Origin: Sphingobacterium olei
GTDB lineage: Bacteria; Bacteroidota; Bacteroidia; Sphingobacteriales; Sphingobacteriaceae
Assembly: GCF_005048855.1 (NCBI RefSeq)
Contig: NZ_SUME01000014.1
Location: forward strand, 1-41,755
Direction: 5' to 3'
DNA: 41,755 bases
The position numbers and the translations under genes are program-made. The notes below the pieces were generated by a model. That model had not been told where the DNA came from and did no database searches. It saw nothing but the letters and a program-made list of their open reading frames with translations. Below are positions 17,649 to 26,511 of the stretch, piece by piece (position 1 is the stretch's first letter; every line of letters starts with the position of its first letter).

Positions 17649-18407
17649 TTACCCATCATATTTATATGCGAGGCTATCTAAGGATTGGATATTTCCGTTT
17701 TTATCCTTGGTGTAGAAGATTGTCATTTTTCGCCGGAACAGCAATGTACGTCCGCTATTCATTGCCAGTGACCAAGTACAGGAATGTCTTTTGATGGCTT
17801 GCAAAAGATTCTCATGTTCAGGTTTTTGTGAACCTATGGGTTCGAGTAATGCCAGCATACCCGTTTTAGTCACTATAAATTGAACTGATATGGAATCCCG
17901 GAAAGTGGACTGGACAGTGTTTTCAGCAGACAATCCTATGATCTGGGATAATTTTTCGAGATAGGCTATTTCTCCTTCATATGGCTGGGGTTTAAGTTCT
18001 GTCGCGTAAGCAATGGCCTTGCTTGTGGTATCAAAATCAGCGATATAGCATAGACAGTCCTGTCCTAAGGTCACTGGCTCGTCAGACCCTGAATCACCAG
18101 CATATTGTAAAGGGGGGGTATTGTATCCAGATGTACTAAGATATAATACACCATGGTATTCGCGCTTTTCAATGATCACCGCGTTAGGAAATATCTTATA
18201 AGGTATTGCTCCGACATGGCCTACAATATCAGAATGCCCAATAATCTTCCCATCCAACACAAAAGCATAATGCTCGTATGGCCCGCCATAATAATCAGGT
18301 AAAGACGCCTGAGTTTTTTCAAGGTTTGTAGTTTTACCTTTTTGTGCGCAGCACTGCAAGCTTAACGAAATCAAAAGACAGCATAGCAAATAGTTCATAG
18401 TTTTCAA
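17649..18407 (-). CDS. Putative lipoprotein with TonB_C-like end, partner of GG-leader effector A
   Basis: 252 residues. The signal MKTMNYLLCCLLISLSLQCC gives a lipoprotein (Cys19 or Cys20). The central part is unrecognised. The last about 85 residues ('SVQFIVTKTGMLALLEPIGS', then 'MNSGRTLLFRRKMTIFY') resemble the TonB C-terminal fold, where a final strand 'nG..v......i.F' is typical. It lies between the two GG-leader effector genes, 54 bp after effector A and 67 bp before effector B. By position it is the candidate immunity protein for effector A. A general role in envelope stress or signalling is the alternative. Confidence 0.75.
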   Translation of the reverse strand: MKTMNYLLCCLLISLSLQCCAQKGKTTNLEKTQASLPDYYGGPYEHYAFVLDGKIIGHSDIVGHVGAIPYKIFPNAVIIEKREYHGVLYLSTSGYNTPPLQYAGDSGSDEPVTLGQDCLCYIADFDTTSKAIAYATELKPQPYEGEIAYLEKLSQIIGLSAENTVQSTFRDSISVQFIVTKTGMLALLEPIGSQKPEHENLLQAIKRHSCTWSLAMNSGRTLLFRRKMTIFYTKDKNGNIQSLDSLAYKYDG

Positions 18408-18461
18408 AATTTCGAAGATGACAAAAAATATATAGTTTAAATGTATCGTTTTGTAAATAAA

Positions 18462-19304
18462 TTAGTAACCACTGCTTCTCTTATAGTAAACGGTTTGTCC
18501 AACATTATAATTGACATTCATTCCATCGTTAATATATGGTTCATAAAATTGTTCTTTAGTCATTCCTGTACGTTCATAGAATTGTGAGCCACCACCTTTT
18601 GCACTATATGTGTCGTTTGTTGAATCATACTTACCTGCATGCGTCGCTTCACCATTAGTAAATATCATGACTACACTAGCTTCTGACGGATCACATTCTT
18701 GATACCCGAATCCATATTCCATGCTCTCCTTCGTAATAGAGCCAAGAATATAAAATTCTCCGTCTGTCAATGCATACCCAAAGCAATTTGATGTAGCATT
18801 ACTGTTACTAGGTGGCGTCATATTTTGGGTGATCGGATCTCTAACTAGTTGGCCGAATTGATCATAATATCCAACTGCTTTATAGGCAGTTATAGTTGAC
18901 CCACTGGCACCTGTTAAATTATACATTTCCAGTAATAAGTTATCGCCATAGACGTCATATGGTATTACGATTCCGGTTCCATAACCACCGTACCCTCCAT
19001 AATTTCCATACCCCCCTGTCCCGTAATCCCCGTATCCGCCTCCGTACCAATCTGGCCATCCGCCATTATATCCTCCATAATTTCCATAATCATTCCAACC
19101 ATAATCTCCATAACCACCAGATCCACCAGGATAGTAATCACCCTCCGGTGGAACATACCCGTTTTGCATCGCCGCCCAAAGTTCCTCCCATGAATTATAC
19201 CCACCATAACTTCCGGTTCCACCCTTAACACTATGTAAATGCTCGAGATCTAGTATTTCCAATTCCTGTCCCAACTGATCCAGATTTAGTTTTAATCGTT
19301 TCAT
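18462..19304 (-). CDS. GG-leader modular effector A: Tyr/Gly-rich linker plus NlpC/P60-like C-terminal domain
   Basis: 280 residues. The leader (residues 1-29, ending HSVKGG) and the Tyr/Gly-rich part (30-110) match effector B at 16769 nearly residue for residue. From about residue 112 the sequence is unrelated: Cys174 in SNCFGYAL, His222 in ATHAGKY and the following SAKGG (about 234-238) resemble the Cys...His...'SKWG' layout of NlpC/P60-like papain-fold hydrolases, some of which cut peptidoglycan stems. A shared secretion module joined to a swapped C-terminal domain is the hallmark of polymorphic toxins. It starts 11 bp downstream of the SpaB_C-like gene, and a lipoprotein gene follows. Function is inferred. 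Confidence 0.8.
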   Translation of the reverse strand: MKRLKLNLDQLGQELEILDLEHLHSVKGGTGSYGGYNSWEELWAAMQNGYVPPEGDYYPGGSGGYGDYGWNDYGNYGGYNGGWPDWYGGGYGDYGTGGYGNYGGYGGYGTGIVIPYDVYGDNLLLEMYNLTGASGSTITAYKAVGYYDQFGQLVRDPITQNMTPPSNSNATSNCFGYALTDGEFYILGSITKESMEYGFGYQECDPSEASVVMIFTNGEATHAGKYDSTNDTYSAKGGGSQFYERTGMTKEQFYEPYINDGMNVNYNVGQTVYYKRSSGY

Positions 19305-19315
19305 TTTGTTTTCAT

Positions 19316-20185
19316 TTAAGAGATATATAATAGATTAATTTGTTTCAATTGGATTAGACGTTTTATAACAGTGAGACCGAGGGCACTCCATTTGCCATGG
19401 TGAAGATCGATATGCTGACAGATCAACCTATTTATATCGCGGAATAAGATCGCTGGAGCTGTAGTGCATGCTATCTGCCTACATATCTGTGCCCATCCAG
19501 ACAGCCATTCAGTGTCCGAGCTGTAATGTCCATGCTCTGCCAAAGCAAGCAGTTCGTTCAGATCGTCGAAATTGTTTTTAATCAACTTATCAGCGTCAAC
19601 ACCAAGTCTGCTGCCTTCTTCCTTGGACAGTCGGGCAGTCAGCTTCCCATAATCAGCATGAACTACCTCTGATGCTGCGCTTAGTAGGCTGTCAAATACA
19701 GCCAGTGCGACTATTTGGAGACAAAGGTAAAAATTGAATAGGGCATCCTGATCCATCGGGTTTTCGGCAAAGACTTCCATCATCAGTGCAGATATCTGCT
19801 TTCGAATTAGAGCAACCTGCGGAGGTGCTATATGGGCAGTATAGGGTAACGCAGGTTTAAAGGTATTGGTGTATACGCTGTTATTGGGTAGGTCTAAAAA
19901 AAATGAATCATGGAGGGGTAGGGGCTTATCAGGCCTTAGTGTCGGATGGGCAGTTATGAATGCCTCAATGGTCGATTGGTATAATTGTATCTTCTGCGGG
20001 GCCATGGGTCGCACGTACAGCTCCAGCCGTATATGTTCTCCCTGCTCCTGGCAGAAGTAGAGCGCGTAGCCTTTACAGCCAGCCTCTTTTTGCAACTGTT
20101 GCACGAGAGTCTCCAAACAGTTCTTTAGCAAGTTGGACCATCCCTGCCGGGTATAATAAATCGCAAAACAAAGAGGATAGTTCAT
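19316..20185 (-). CDS. Stand-alone SpaB_C / thiopeptide-type bacteriocin biosynthesis domain protein
   Basis: A 289-residue protein that matches in length and pattern the C-terminal (elimination-type) domain of lantibiotic dehydratases, also found alone in thiopeptide-like clusters (TIGR03891). Supporting features are an N-terminal 'CFAIYYTRQGWSNLL', the strand 'EHIRLELYV' at 50-58 (usual HIRLRF), and a long helical C-terminal half. In class I lanthipeptide synthesis this domain removes glutamate from glutamylated Ser/Thr. No gene for the glutamylating LanB N-domain or a LanC cyclase occurs in the window, so it may work with a distant partner or have another role, such as cargo binding. It heads the minus-strand effector operon, 11 bp upstream of effector A. 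Confidence 0.75.
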   Translation of the reverse strand: MNYPLCFAIYYTRQGWSNLLKNCLETLVQQLQKEAGCKGYALYFCQEQGEHIRLELYVRPMAPQKIQLYQSTIEAFITAHPTLRPDKPLPLHDSFFLDLPNNSVYTNTFKPALPYTAHIAPPQVALIRKQISALMMEVFAENPMDQDALFNFYLCLQIVALAVFDSLLSAASEVVHADYGKLTARLSKEEGSRLGVDADKLIKNNFDDLNELLALAEHGHYSSDTEWLSGWAQICRQIACTTAPAILFRDINRLICQHIDLHHGKWSALGLTVIKRLIQLKQINLLYIS

Positions 20186-20453
20186 TGCATTAGTATAGCT
20201 GGTGATGGGAGATTGCTGTCCTGACCCAATGCGGTTTGATTATTTCAGAGAACTTCGCTACTGAATAAGTTGCGGTGATAATTCGATTACATATCGCTCT
20301 ATAGGCGAATATTCCGATGAGAGTGATCATATTTGCTAATTGGTTTTAGACAGTTTATAAATGCTGATTTTTTTTATTATTCATAAAGAAATGAAATATT
20401 TTTTATATTAGCAAACAAGTTTGAAAAAAAACTAAAATTCTAGATTATGAACC
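20186..20453. promoter_or_regulatory. Divergent intergenic region between effector operon and exporter operon
   Basis: This 268-bp AT-rich gap separates the start of the minus-strand SpaB_C-effector operon from the plus-strand ABC transporter gene, so promoters for both must lie here or further upstream. A CATATTTG sequence near 20327-20334 is one base from the TAnnTTTG -7 element for the plus strand. I see no strong inverted repeat or clear LytTR-type direct repeat. Confidence 0.4.
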
Positions 20454-22829
20454 ATGTTTAGACCTTTTCCAGTTGATAGGCAGTTAGATATGATGGATTG
20501 TGGTCCAGCCTGCCTCAAAACGATTTCAAAATTTTATGGCAAGTTTTATTCTTTGCAATATCTACGAGATAAATGTGGGCTATCCCGAGAAGGGGTCTCT
20601 TTTCTTGATCTGAGCCATGCAGCCGAAAGTATAGGCCTAAGAAGTATTAGTATTAAAGCTACTATTCAGGATCTGTATGAAAAAGTACCGTTACCCTGCG
20701 TCGTACATTGGGCCAACAGTCACTTTATAGTTGTCTACAAAGCAACAGCTAAAAAAATCTATGTTTCTGATCCGGCGAAGGGTCTGCTAAGTTATAGCCA
20801 TCAGGAGTTTGTGAAAAATTGGTGTAAGCCGCAGTACGAGCATAAAAAAGGAGTGCTACTAGCATTAGAGCCGCAAGCAGATTTCAAGCTTATGCACGAA
20901 GATGAAAAACGGAACAGAAAGAAAACAATAGACAGTTTAATTGGGTATTTTACACCGTATAGGAAGAATTTTGCTAATCTGTTTGTCGTGATGTTTATCG
21001 TGACGTTGCTACAAGCCCTTTTACCCTTTATTTCTAAAGCCGTGATCGATGTGGGTATACAACGGCAGGATATCGATTTCATCAACATCGTGCTCATCGC
21101 CAATATTGCTATTATTCTTTCGATAACCCTTTCAAATGCAGTACGCGACTGGATATTGGTTCACGTCACATCCCGGATAAATATTGCACTTATTTCTGAT
21201 TACTTAATGAAGCTCATGAAGCTTCCCATTACCTTTTTCGAAACAAAGATGACGGGCGATATCTTACAGAGAGCAAACGACCATGAACGTATCCGGAGTT
21301 TTATTATGAACAATTCGCTGAATACGATTTTCTCTGTATTAACGTTTGTGGTATTCGGCATTATTTTATGGATTTATAATACCTTTATCTTCTATACATT
21401 CTTGGCGGGCAGTACACTTTATATACTCTGGGTACTGGCTTTTTTGAAACTCAGGCGTAAATTGGACTGGAATTATTTTGAGTTAATTTCTAAAAATCAA
21501 AGCTACTGGGTAGAAACGATAGAGGGTATGCAGGATATCAAGGTGAACAATTACGAGAAGGCTAAGCGCTGGAAATGGGAAAACATACAGGCAAAGCTAT
21601 ATAAAGTAAATCTGAGAAGCTTAACAATCAACAATATTCAAAACCTGGGTGCACAATGTATCGACAATATCAAGAATTTGCTGATTACTTTTTTTTGCGC
21701 AAAGGCGGTTATCGCCGGGGATATCACATTCGGGGTAATGATTTCTACGCAATTTATCATCGGCATGTTAAGTGGTCCAGTCCAGCAGTTTGTTAGTTTT
21801 ATCACTTCGGCACAATTTGCACATCTGAGTTTTCTGAGGTTAAACGAAATACACCAGCAACAGGAAGAAGACGAAAATACAGGCAATAACAGTCTGGCGC
21901 TCACGCAAGACAAAAGCCTGATGTTAAAGAATGTTTTTTTTCAGTATACAGCCAATTCACCTGTGGTTCTAAACGGTCTGCACCTATCCATACCTGAAGG
22001 AAAGATTACAGCGATTGTAGGCGATAGCGGTAGTGGTAAATCCACACTACTTAAACTGTTGCTCCGTCTTTACAAGCCATCACACGGCGAAATTCTGATC
22101 GGTAATATGAATCTCAACAATATTAGCCTGAAGCAATGGCGGGATAAAGTCGGTGTGGTAATGCAAGACGGGAAGATATTTAATGATACGATACTGAACA
22201 ACATTGTATTGGACGATGAGAAAATCGATTATGCACTATTACGTCAAGCCGTCGAAACCGCCAATATTGCCAAAGAGATAGAACAGCTTCCCTTAGGTTA
22301 TCAAACCATGATGGGTGAGCGTGGGCGTGGGTTAAGCGGTGGTCAGAAACAGCGGGTACTGATCGCTAGGGCACTTTATAAGAATCCGGACTTTCTGTTC
22401 TTTGATGAAGCCACCAACTCATTGGATACGATCAATGAGCAGAAAATTATTACCTCGTTGGAAAATGTCTTTAAAGATAAGACCGTCGTGGTAGTGGCAC
22501 ATCGTTTAAGTACGATCCGTAAAGCAGATCAAATTGTTGTTATGCGAAAAGGAAGTGTGGTTGAAACTGGTTCGCACGAAACACTTATGAAGCGACGCGG
22601 ACTTTATTATCAGCTTGTAGAGTCGCAGGTAGACCTAGTCAGTAACATCACGGATAACTCAGCAGCGAAAGAGAATGAAGGTGAGCTGAAGCCAAAAATA
22701 GATAGTAAGATAATCGGAAAGATTGAGAACTATATAGAAAGCAATGAAGGTTCGAAAAGGATGGTATTCAACGAGCAAGAGTCATTTGAAATAAGATCCG
22801 AGACAGAAACCAAACCAACCGAAGGATAG
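20454..22829 (+). CDS. C39 peptidase-containing ABC transporter (bacteriocin exporter/processor)
   Basis: A 791-residue peptidase-containing ABC transporter that cuts GG leaders and exports the cargo. The N-terminal C39 domain is catalytically complete: Gln10 (oxyanion hole), Cys16 in MMDCGPAC, His90 in WANSHFIVV and Asp106 in VSDPAKG. Membrane segments span about 170-440. The ATPase has Walker A GDSGSGKST (523-531), signature LSGGQ (627-631), Walker B FLFFDEA (647-653) and an H-loop in VVAHRLS. A 75-residue charged C-terminal extension goes beyond the usual end. The HlyD gene starts 2 bp after the stop. Likely substrates are the GG-leader proteins at 6448, 9560, 16769 and 18462. Confidence 0.97.
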   Translation: MFRPFPVDRQLDMMDCGPACLKTISKFYGKFYSLQYLRDKCGLSREGVSFLDLSHAAESIGLRSISIKATIQDLYEKVPLPCVVHWANSHFIVVYKATAKKIYVSDPAKGLLSYSHQEFVKNWCKPQYEHKKGVLLALEPQADFKLMHEDEKRNRKKTIDSLIGYFTPYRKNFANLFVVMFIVTLLQALLPFISKAVIDVGIQRQDIDFINIVLIANIAIILSITLSNAVRDWILVHVTSRINIALISDYLMKLMKLPITFFETKMTGDILQRANDHERIRSFIMNNSLNTIFSVLTFVVFGIILWIYNTFIFYTFLAGSTLYILWVLAFLKLRRKLDWNYFELISKNQSYWVETIEGMQDIKVNNYEKAKRWKWENIQAKLYKVNLRSLTINNIQNLGAQCIDNIKNLLITFFCAKAVIAGDITFGVMISTQFIIGMLSGPVQQFVSFITSAQFAHLSFLRLNEIHQQQEEDENTGNNSLALTQDKSLMLKNVFFQYTANSPVVLNGLHLSIPEGKITAIVGDSGSGKSTLLKLLLRLYKPSHGEILIGNMNLNNISLKQWRDKVGVVMQDGKIFNDTILNNIVLDDEKIDYALLRQAVETANIAKEIEQLPLGYQTMMGERGRGLSGGQKQRVLIARALYKNPDFLFFDEATNSLDTINEQKIITSLENVFKDKTVVVVAHRLSTIRKADQIVVMRKGSVVETGSHETLMKRRGLYYQLVESQVDLVSNITDNSAAKENEGELKPKIDSKIIGKIENYIESNEGSKRMVFNEQESFEIRSETETKPTEG

Positions 22830-22831
22830 AT

Positions 22832-24154
22832 ATGGAAACTGAAGTTACACCCGAAGAGTTTAAAAATGCCGAACGTACGGAGGAAGTTCAGGCAATCATT
22901 GATCGGATGCCCACCCGCTTTGGCCTACGGATCACCCTTTTTGTATTGGCGCTGGTGACTGTATTCTTTTCTTTTGGATGGTTCATCAGTTACCCGGATA
23001 TTGTAACAGGAGCAATCACCATCAACGCTAGTAGTGCACCAGTAAAACTGGTTGCCCACACCTCCGGGAGATTGCAATTTAACAACATTCGAAATTTCAA
23101 AGAAGTAAAGGAGGGGGAATATGTGGGCATTATACATAATGCAGCAGATTTAGACGATGTAATAAAGGTGGGGCATCTGATCAGTGAATTTCGTATAAAT
23201 GACATCAAAAGCTTTGATAAACTGGCTCTTTTCCCAAAAAATGTTTCGCTGGGTGAATTAAGTAATAAATATTTTGTTTTTCTCAACGCTTTTGCACAGA
23301 TGGCACAGTACTATCAGGCAAACCTGTATGACAAACAAACTGAAGTATTAAACAAGCTAATTCAGGAATACAAGACGATTCTGGACATTACAGCACATCG
23401 AATTGAAATGAGCAAATCCAACATGGGGCTTGTGGGCAAGTTTTCAGACCGGGATTCTATTCTGTTTTCAAAAAGGGTGCTTTCCGAAGCAGATAACGAA
23501 CGGGCAAAGATGACACTCATTTCAGCCCGGGACGCTTACCAAAATATGCTTAAGGAGTATGCCAATACCAATAGCCAGTTACAGCAAACGGAGAGCCAGC
23601 TGCAACAGACTGTGATCCAAAAAATGGAAAAGAAAAATCAACTGGAGCTCGGCTTGATTTCAGCCTTTACAGATCTGGAAGATCACTTTAAGATGTGGGA
23701 AGATAAATATGTACTCAAGGCGCCAATGGATGGTAGGGTACAATTTCTAAAGTTTTGGGTAGAAAGTGAATTTGTGCAAAGCGGTGAGCCGATTTTTACG
23801 ATTGTTCCGCTGCAGACTAATGTGTTGGGCCAAATGAATTTGCCCATTCAAGGCGCAGGTAAGGTAGAAATAGGACAAGAAGTTATCATCAAATTGGAAG
23901 ATTATCCCTACATGGAGTATGGAAGTATAAAAGGGATAGTATCTGCCATCTCATTAACTACCAATGTTCAAAATACGACAAAGGGAGCTGTAGAAAATTA
24001 TTTAGTGAATGTTTCTTTACCAGAAAATTTGAAAACGAATTACGGATCTGAACTAGGCTTTCGTTTCGAGACCAAGGGCACCGGAGACATTATCGTCCAC
24101 CAGCGTCGCTTAATAGAAAGGTTGTTTGACAATTTGCGGTATAAACTAAAATAA
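22832..24154 (+). CDS. HlyD family membrane-fusion/periplasmic adaptor protein
   Basis: A 440-residue type I secretion adaptor. It has one N-terminal membrane helix (about residues 32-54, 'ITLFVLALVTVFFSFGWF'), a split lipoyl/barrel-sandwich domain ('LVAHTSGRL' and 'APMDGRVQF'), a long coiled-coil hairpin between them (about 150-290, with 'NSQLQQTESQLQQTVIQKME'), and a C-terminal beta-barrel region. It links the ABC transporter to an outer-membrane TolC channel. The 2-bp spacing to the transporter gene implies one transcript. The only TolC family gene in the window is at 3182-4555. Confidence 0.95.
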   Translation: METEVTPEEFKNAERTEEVQAIIDRMPTRFGLRITLFVLALVTVFFSFGWFISYPDIVTGAITINASSAPVKLVAHTSGRLQFNNIRNFKEVKEGEYVGIIHNAADLDDVIKVGHLISEFRINDIKSFDKLALFPKNVSLGELSNKYFVFLNAFAQMAQYYQANLYDKQTEVLNKLIQEYKTILDITAHRIEMSKSNMGLVGKFSDRDSILFSKRVLSEADNERAKMTLISARDAYQNMLKEYANTNSQLQQTESQLQQTVIQKMEKKNQLELGLISAFTDLEDHFKMWEDKYVLKAPMDGRVQFLKFWVESEFVQSGEPIFTIVPLQTNVLGQMNLPIQGAGKVEIGQEVIIKLEDYPYMEYGSIKGIVSAISLTTNVQNTTKGAVENYLVNVSLPENLKTNYGSELGFRFETKGTGDIIVHQRRLIERLFDNLRYKLK

Positions 24155-24224
24155 TAATTATCTCCGTCTTCTATATCACAAATTTATTCTAGAAAATATA
24201 CTGTAAATAAAATATTATAAACTT

Positions 24225-24992
24225 ATGATTGTTCTGACCTGTATATCCGATACGGAAAACCCCGGCTACAAACTGTTGTTAAAATCATGTGACTACTTCG
24301 GTCTAAACTTAAAAACATTGTATAATGAAGGAGGATGGAAGAGCCATCGGCTGAAAGATTTCCATGTCAATAAATACCTCAGAACGTTAAACCCAAATGA
24401 AATAGTCCTGTTCACTGACGGTTATGATACGATGTTTGTCTCAGGGGAAGAAGAAATACTAAAAAAATACGATGCGATCGGGGGATCCGTCGTGTTTTCG
24501 ACCGAGACTAACTGTTTTCCGCACGAGGCGCATAGACTCGAATATGGTGTAGGGGAAACTAAGTTTCAGTACCTCAATTCTGGCGGTTATATTGGCACAG
24601 TGTCAGCATTGTTGAGTCTGTTTGATAAATTTGACGCTATGCTTTCCTCTGGGATATTGTCGGAAAATAATTACCGTATGAGTAATCAATATCTATGGAC
24701 AAAACTGTATTTGCTTAACCGAAAGGACATACGACTAGATTACCATTGTTCCATCTTCCAGACGTTCGTCAACCGGATTGATATTCTTCGTAAACCTCAG
24801 ATGAGCAACGTATATCTTGAAGAAATAAATACCGTGTTAGATGACTTTTATATCGAAAAAAATAAGCTGTACAATGTAGTTACGGGGAGCACTCCTTCCC
24901 ATCTCCATTTCAATGGCGTCTTGTTTAAAAATTTAATAAAAACCGGAGTTCTGGATGGTATCATACCTTGGAAAGAAGAAGTGAATAGTTAA
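24225..24992 (+). CDS. PLOD/procollagen-type glycosyltransferase
   Basis: A 255-residue cytoplasmic glycosyltransferase resembling the GT domain of lysyl hydroxylases (PLOD1-3) and related bacterial proteins. The signatures are 'IVLFTDGYDTMFV' with the DxxD metal site at Asp65-Asp68, and 'YLNSGGYIGTVSAL' (residues 117-129). These enzymes use a UDP-sugar; animal relatives sugar-coat Gly-rich collagen repeats. It lies 70 bp downstream of HlyD on the same strand. The exported effectors have Gly/Tyr-rich segments that could be targets, but surface polysaccharide or another protein is equally possible. No signal peptide. Confidence 0.8.
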   Translation: MIVLTCISDTENPGYKLLLKSCDYFGLNLKTLYNEGGWKSHRLKDFHVNKYLRTLNPNEIVLFTDGYDTMFVSGEEEILKKYDAIGGSVVFSTETNCFPHEAHRLEYGVGETKFQYLNSGGYIGTVSALLSLFDKFDAMLSSGILSENNYRMSNQYLWTKLYLLNRKDIRLDYHCSIFQTFVNRIDILRKPQMSNVYLEEINTVLDDFYIEKNKLYNVVTGSTPSHLHFNGVLFKNLIKTGVLDGIIPWKEEVNS

Positions 24993-25031
24993 ATTTAGGT
25001 GCTATTTAGCTTGAAAAACGCATATTGTAGG

Positions 25032-26060
25032 TTAAACCTCTAGAGGAATAGGAGAAAAATTTTTATAAAGATTGCCTTTCTTTTGAATTTCGTTTTTTAC
25101 GAAGCTAATCCCTTTTCTCGTGTTTTCTTCCATTATCATTCTGTTTGATATCTGGTGGTAAAAAAACATGGCTTCTTCCCGTAAATATTTAGATTCTATT
25201 CGGTAAAAATTCTTAAGATTGCTGATTTTTCTTGTTCCATCAGTTGACCACACCCCGCTTTCCCAAGAGTTCTCCAAAATCGAATAATTATACCGGAGTG
25301 AAAAATTTGAAGGTGTATTCGCTCCCAGCTTACTGAAAAGAATATTGTTTATCATTGTACCACTCATAGTTGTGTAATCATGAAATAGGAAAAGCAACTG
25401 CGAGCTGTATCCGTTTATATATCGGATATAAAGATCTTTAAGAGACGATCCTTCTTTCGAGTTTAGTGTTCGCTCCTTATTAGAATGTTGTATTGCGTTT
25501 AAGAACAAAGGGTTTGTAATATCCACTTTATTAATACCCGACCGCTCCAAGCGATGAATCAGGTCAATATCCTCAAAACCGTAATGTTTCATCCGCTCAT
25601 CATACCCACCTATATTTAAAAAACTACTCTTTAACATACATATCCTACCTAGTACATCATTTTTGCGGAGCGGCACATAATAGGTGGTCAAAAATACGTC
25701 CTGCATGTTGTTGAACATTTGGTTTACGTACGTTGCAAACCCCGCTCCCGTAAAATTGTCTGCATCAATATTGCAGATAATATCGCCGGTGGCTAAAGAA
25801 ACCGCAAGATTTCTTGAATGCGTCCAATCATAGAACTCAACAGAATCGATCCTAAAATAGACTAGCTTACCATTGTTTAATTCTTCCGAATAGTTTGATT
25901 TTATATATTCTTCCAGACCATCAGAAGAATTATAATCAAGCAACACATACTCGAGGTTTTCATAATCCATATTATCAGCTAAATTCTGCGGCAGCGTTTG
26001 CTTGAGATAGGATAACCTGTTCATGCAGGTCGTGCAAAAAGAAATTCTGGGATTATTCAT
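25032..26060 (-). CDS. Glycosyltransferase family 2 with galactosyltransferase-like C-terminal motif
   Basis: A 342-residue GT-A fold enzyme: the N-terminal 'ISFCTTCMNRLSYLKQTLP', the metal-binding DAD at 99-101 in NIDADN, and the acceptor-side signature 'GGYDERMKHYGFEDIDL' at 151-167 (Glyco_transf_7C-like, seen in beta-galactosyl and chondroitin-type transferases). It is convergent with the PLOD-like gene (39-bp gap). Having two unrelated sugar transferases beside the exporter suggests glycosylation of the exported cargo, though their opposite orientation argues against one operon. Confidence 0.85.
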   Translation of the reverse strand: MNNPRISFCTTCMNRLSYLKQTLPQNLADNMDYENLEYVLLDYNSSDGLEEYIKSNYSEELNNGKLVYFRIDSVEFYDWTHSRNLAVSLATGDIICNIDADNFTGAGFATYVNQMFNNMQDVFLTTYYVPLRKNDVLGRICMLKSSFLNIGGYDERMKHYGFEDIDLIHRLERSGINKVDITNPLFLNAIQHSNKERTLNSKEGSSLKDLYIRYINGYSSQLLFLFHDYTTMSGTMINNILFSKLGANTPSNFSLRYNYSILENSWESGVWSTDGTRKISNLKNFYRIESKYLREEAMFFYHQISNRMIMEENTRKGISFVKNEIQKKGNLYKNFSPIPLEV

Positions 26061-26263
26061 TTATTAGGTTTTAAAGTTATTGGCCTTACAATTAGAACTA
26101 CATTTATGTAATCCATATCTGGCTACAGATTAACTAGAAAAGATTTAAACATTGTTAATCACCCAATATTAGGTTTTTCCCCAAAATCTGTTTAAACTCC
26201 TCCCAACTTTTTCTCTTGCCTTACTAAGCAGTTGCTTTATTTCTTCAACAAATTTCGTTCATA

Positions 26264-26380
26264 TCAGTTTGAGATTTTCGTGTCTCCGTCTCCAATCAAC
26301 GTCAAGACACCGGAAACATTCCGACGCCAGCCTGTGGCCTTCTTGGTAATCTTGATTACGTCTGCAATTATTGCTTTCAT
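26264..26380 (-). pseudogene. Short unidentified open frame in decayed region
   Basis: 38 codons from ATG 26378-26380 (MKAIIADVIKITKKATGW...) lie just 9 bp downstream of the KilA-N remnant, in the same orientation. No family is recognised. Given its size and the degraded neighbour it is most likely another gene fragment. Confidence 0.2.
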
Positions 26381-26388
26381 TAATATTG

Positions 26389-26511
26389 TTACTCCGTTTT
26401 TATGTGTTTCTCGAATTCCTTTAGCCATAAAGGGGAAATGTAGTCATCTTGCTTTTGCGAAATGATACTTATTTCTTTACCTCCGATTTCTATTTTCTTG
26501 TTCTTGGCCAT
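26389..26511 (-). pseudogene. N-terminal remnant of a KilA-N domain gene
   Basis: A 40-codon frame begins MAKNKKIEIGGKEISIISQ and continues 'DDYISPLW', matching the usual start of Bacteroidota KilA-N proteins (phage- or island-borne DNA-binding proteins), where 'EDYISLTDIAR' follows. The frame then drifts and stops, so the domain is lost. It has a full AGGAGGT Shine-Dalgarno at 26516-26522, 4 bp before ATG, which is unusual for Bacteroidota and may reflect a foreign origin. Confidence 0.5.

Noticed and set aside
18896..19228. Open frames of 88-110 codons antiparallel to or overlapping the Tyr/Gly-rich segment
   Set aside because: They arise from the repetitive GGTTAT/ATAACC composition; the His/Asn-rich translations have no protein character. 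The same holds for 17140-17484.
26232..26465. 77-codon plus-strand frame
   Set aside because: It is the complement of the KilA-N remnant and its neighbour, which have better starts and recognisable sequence.
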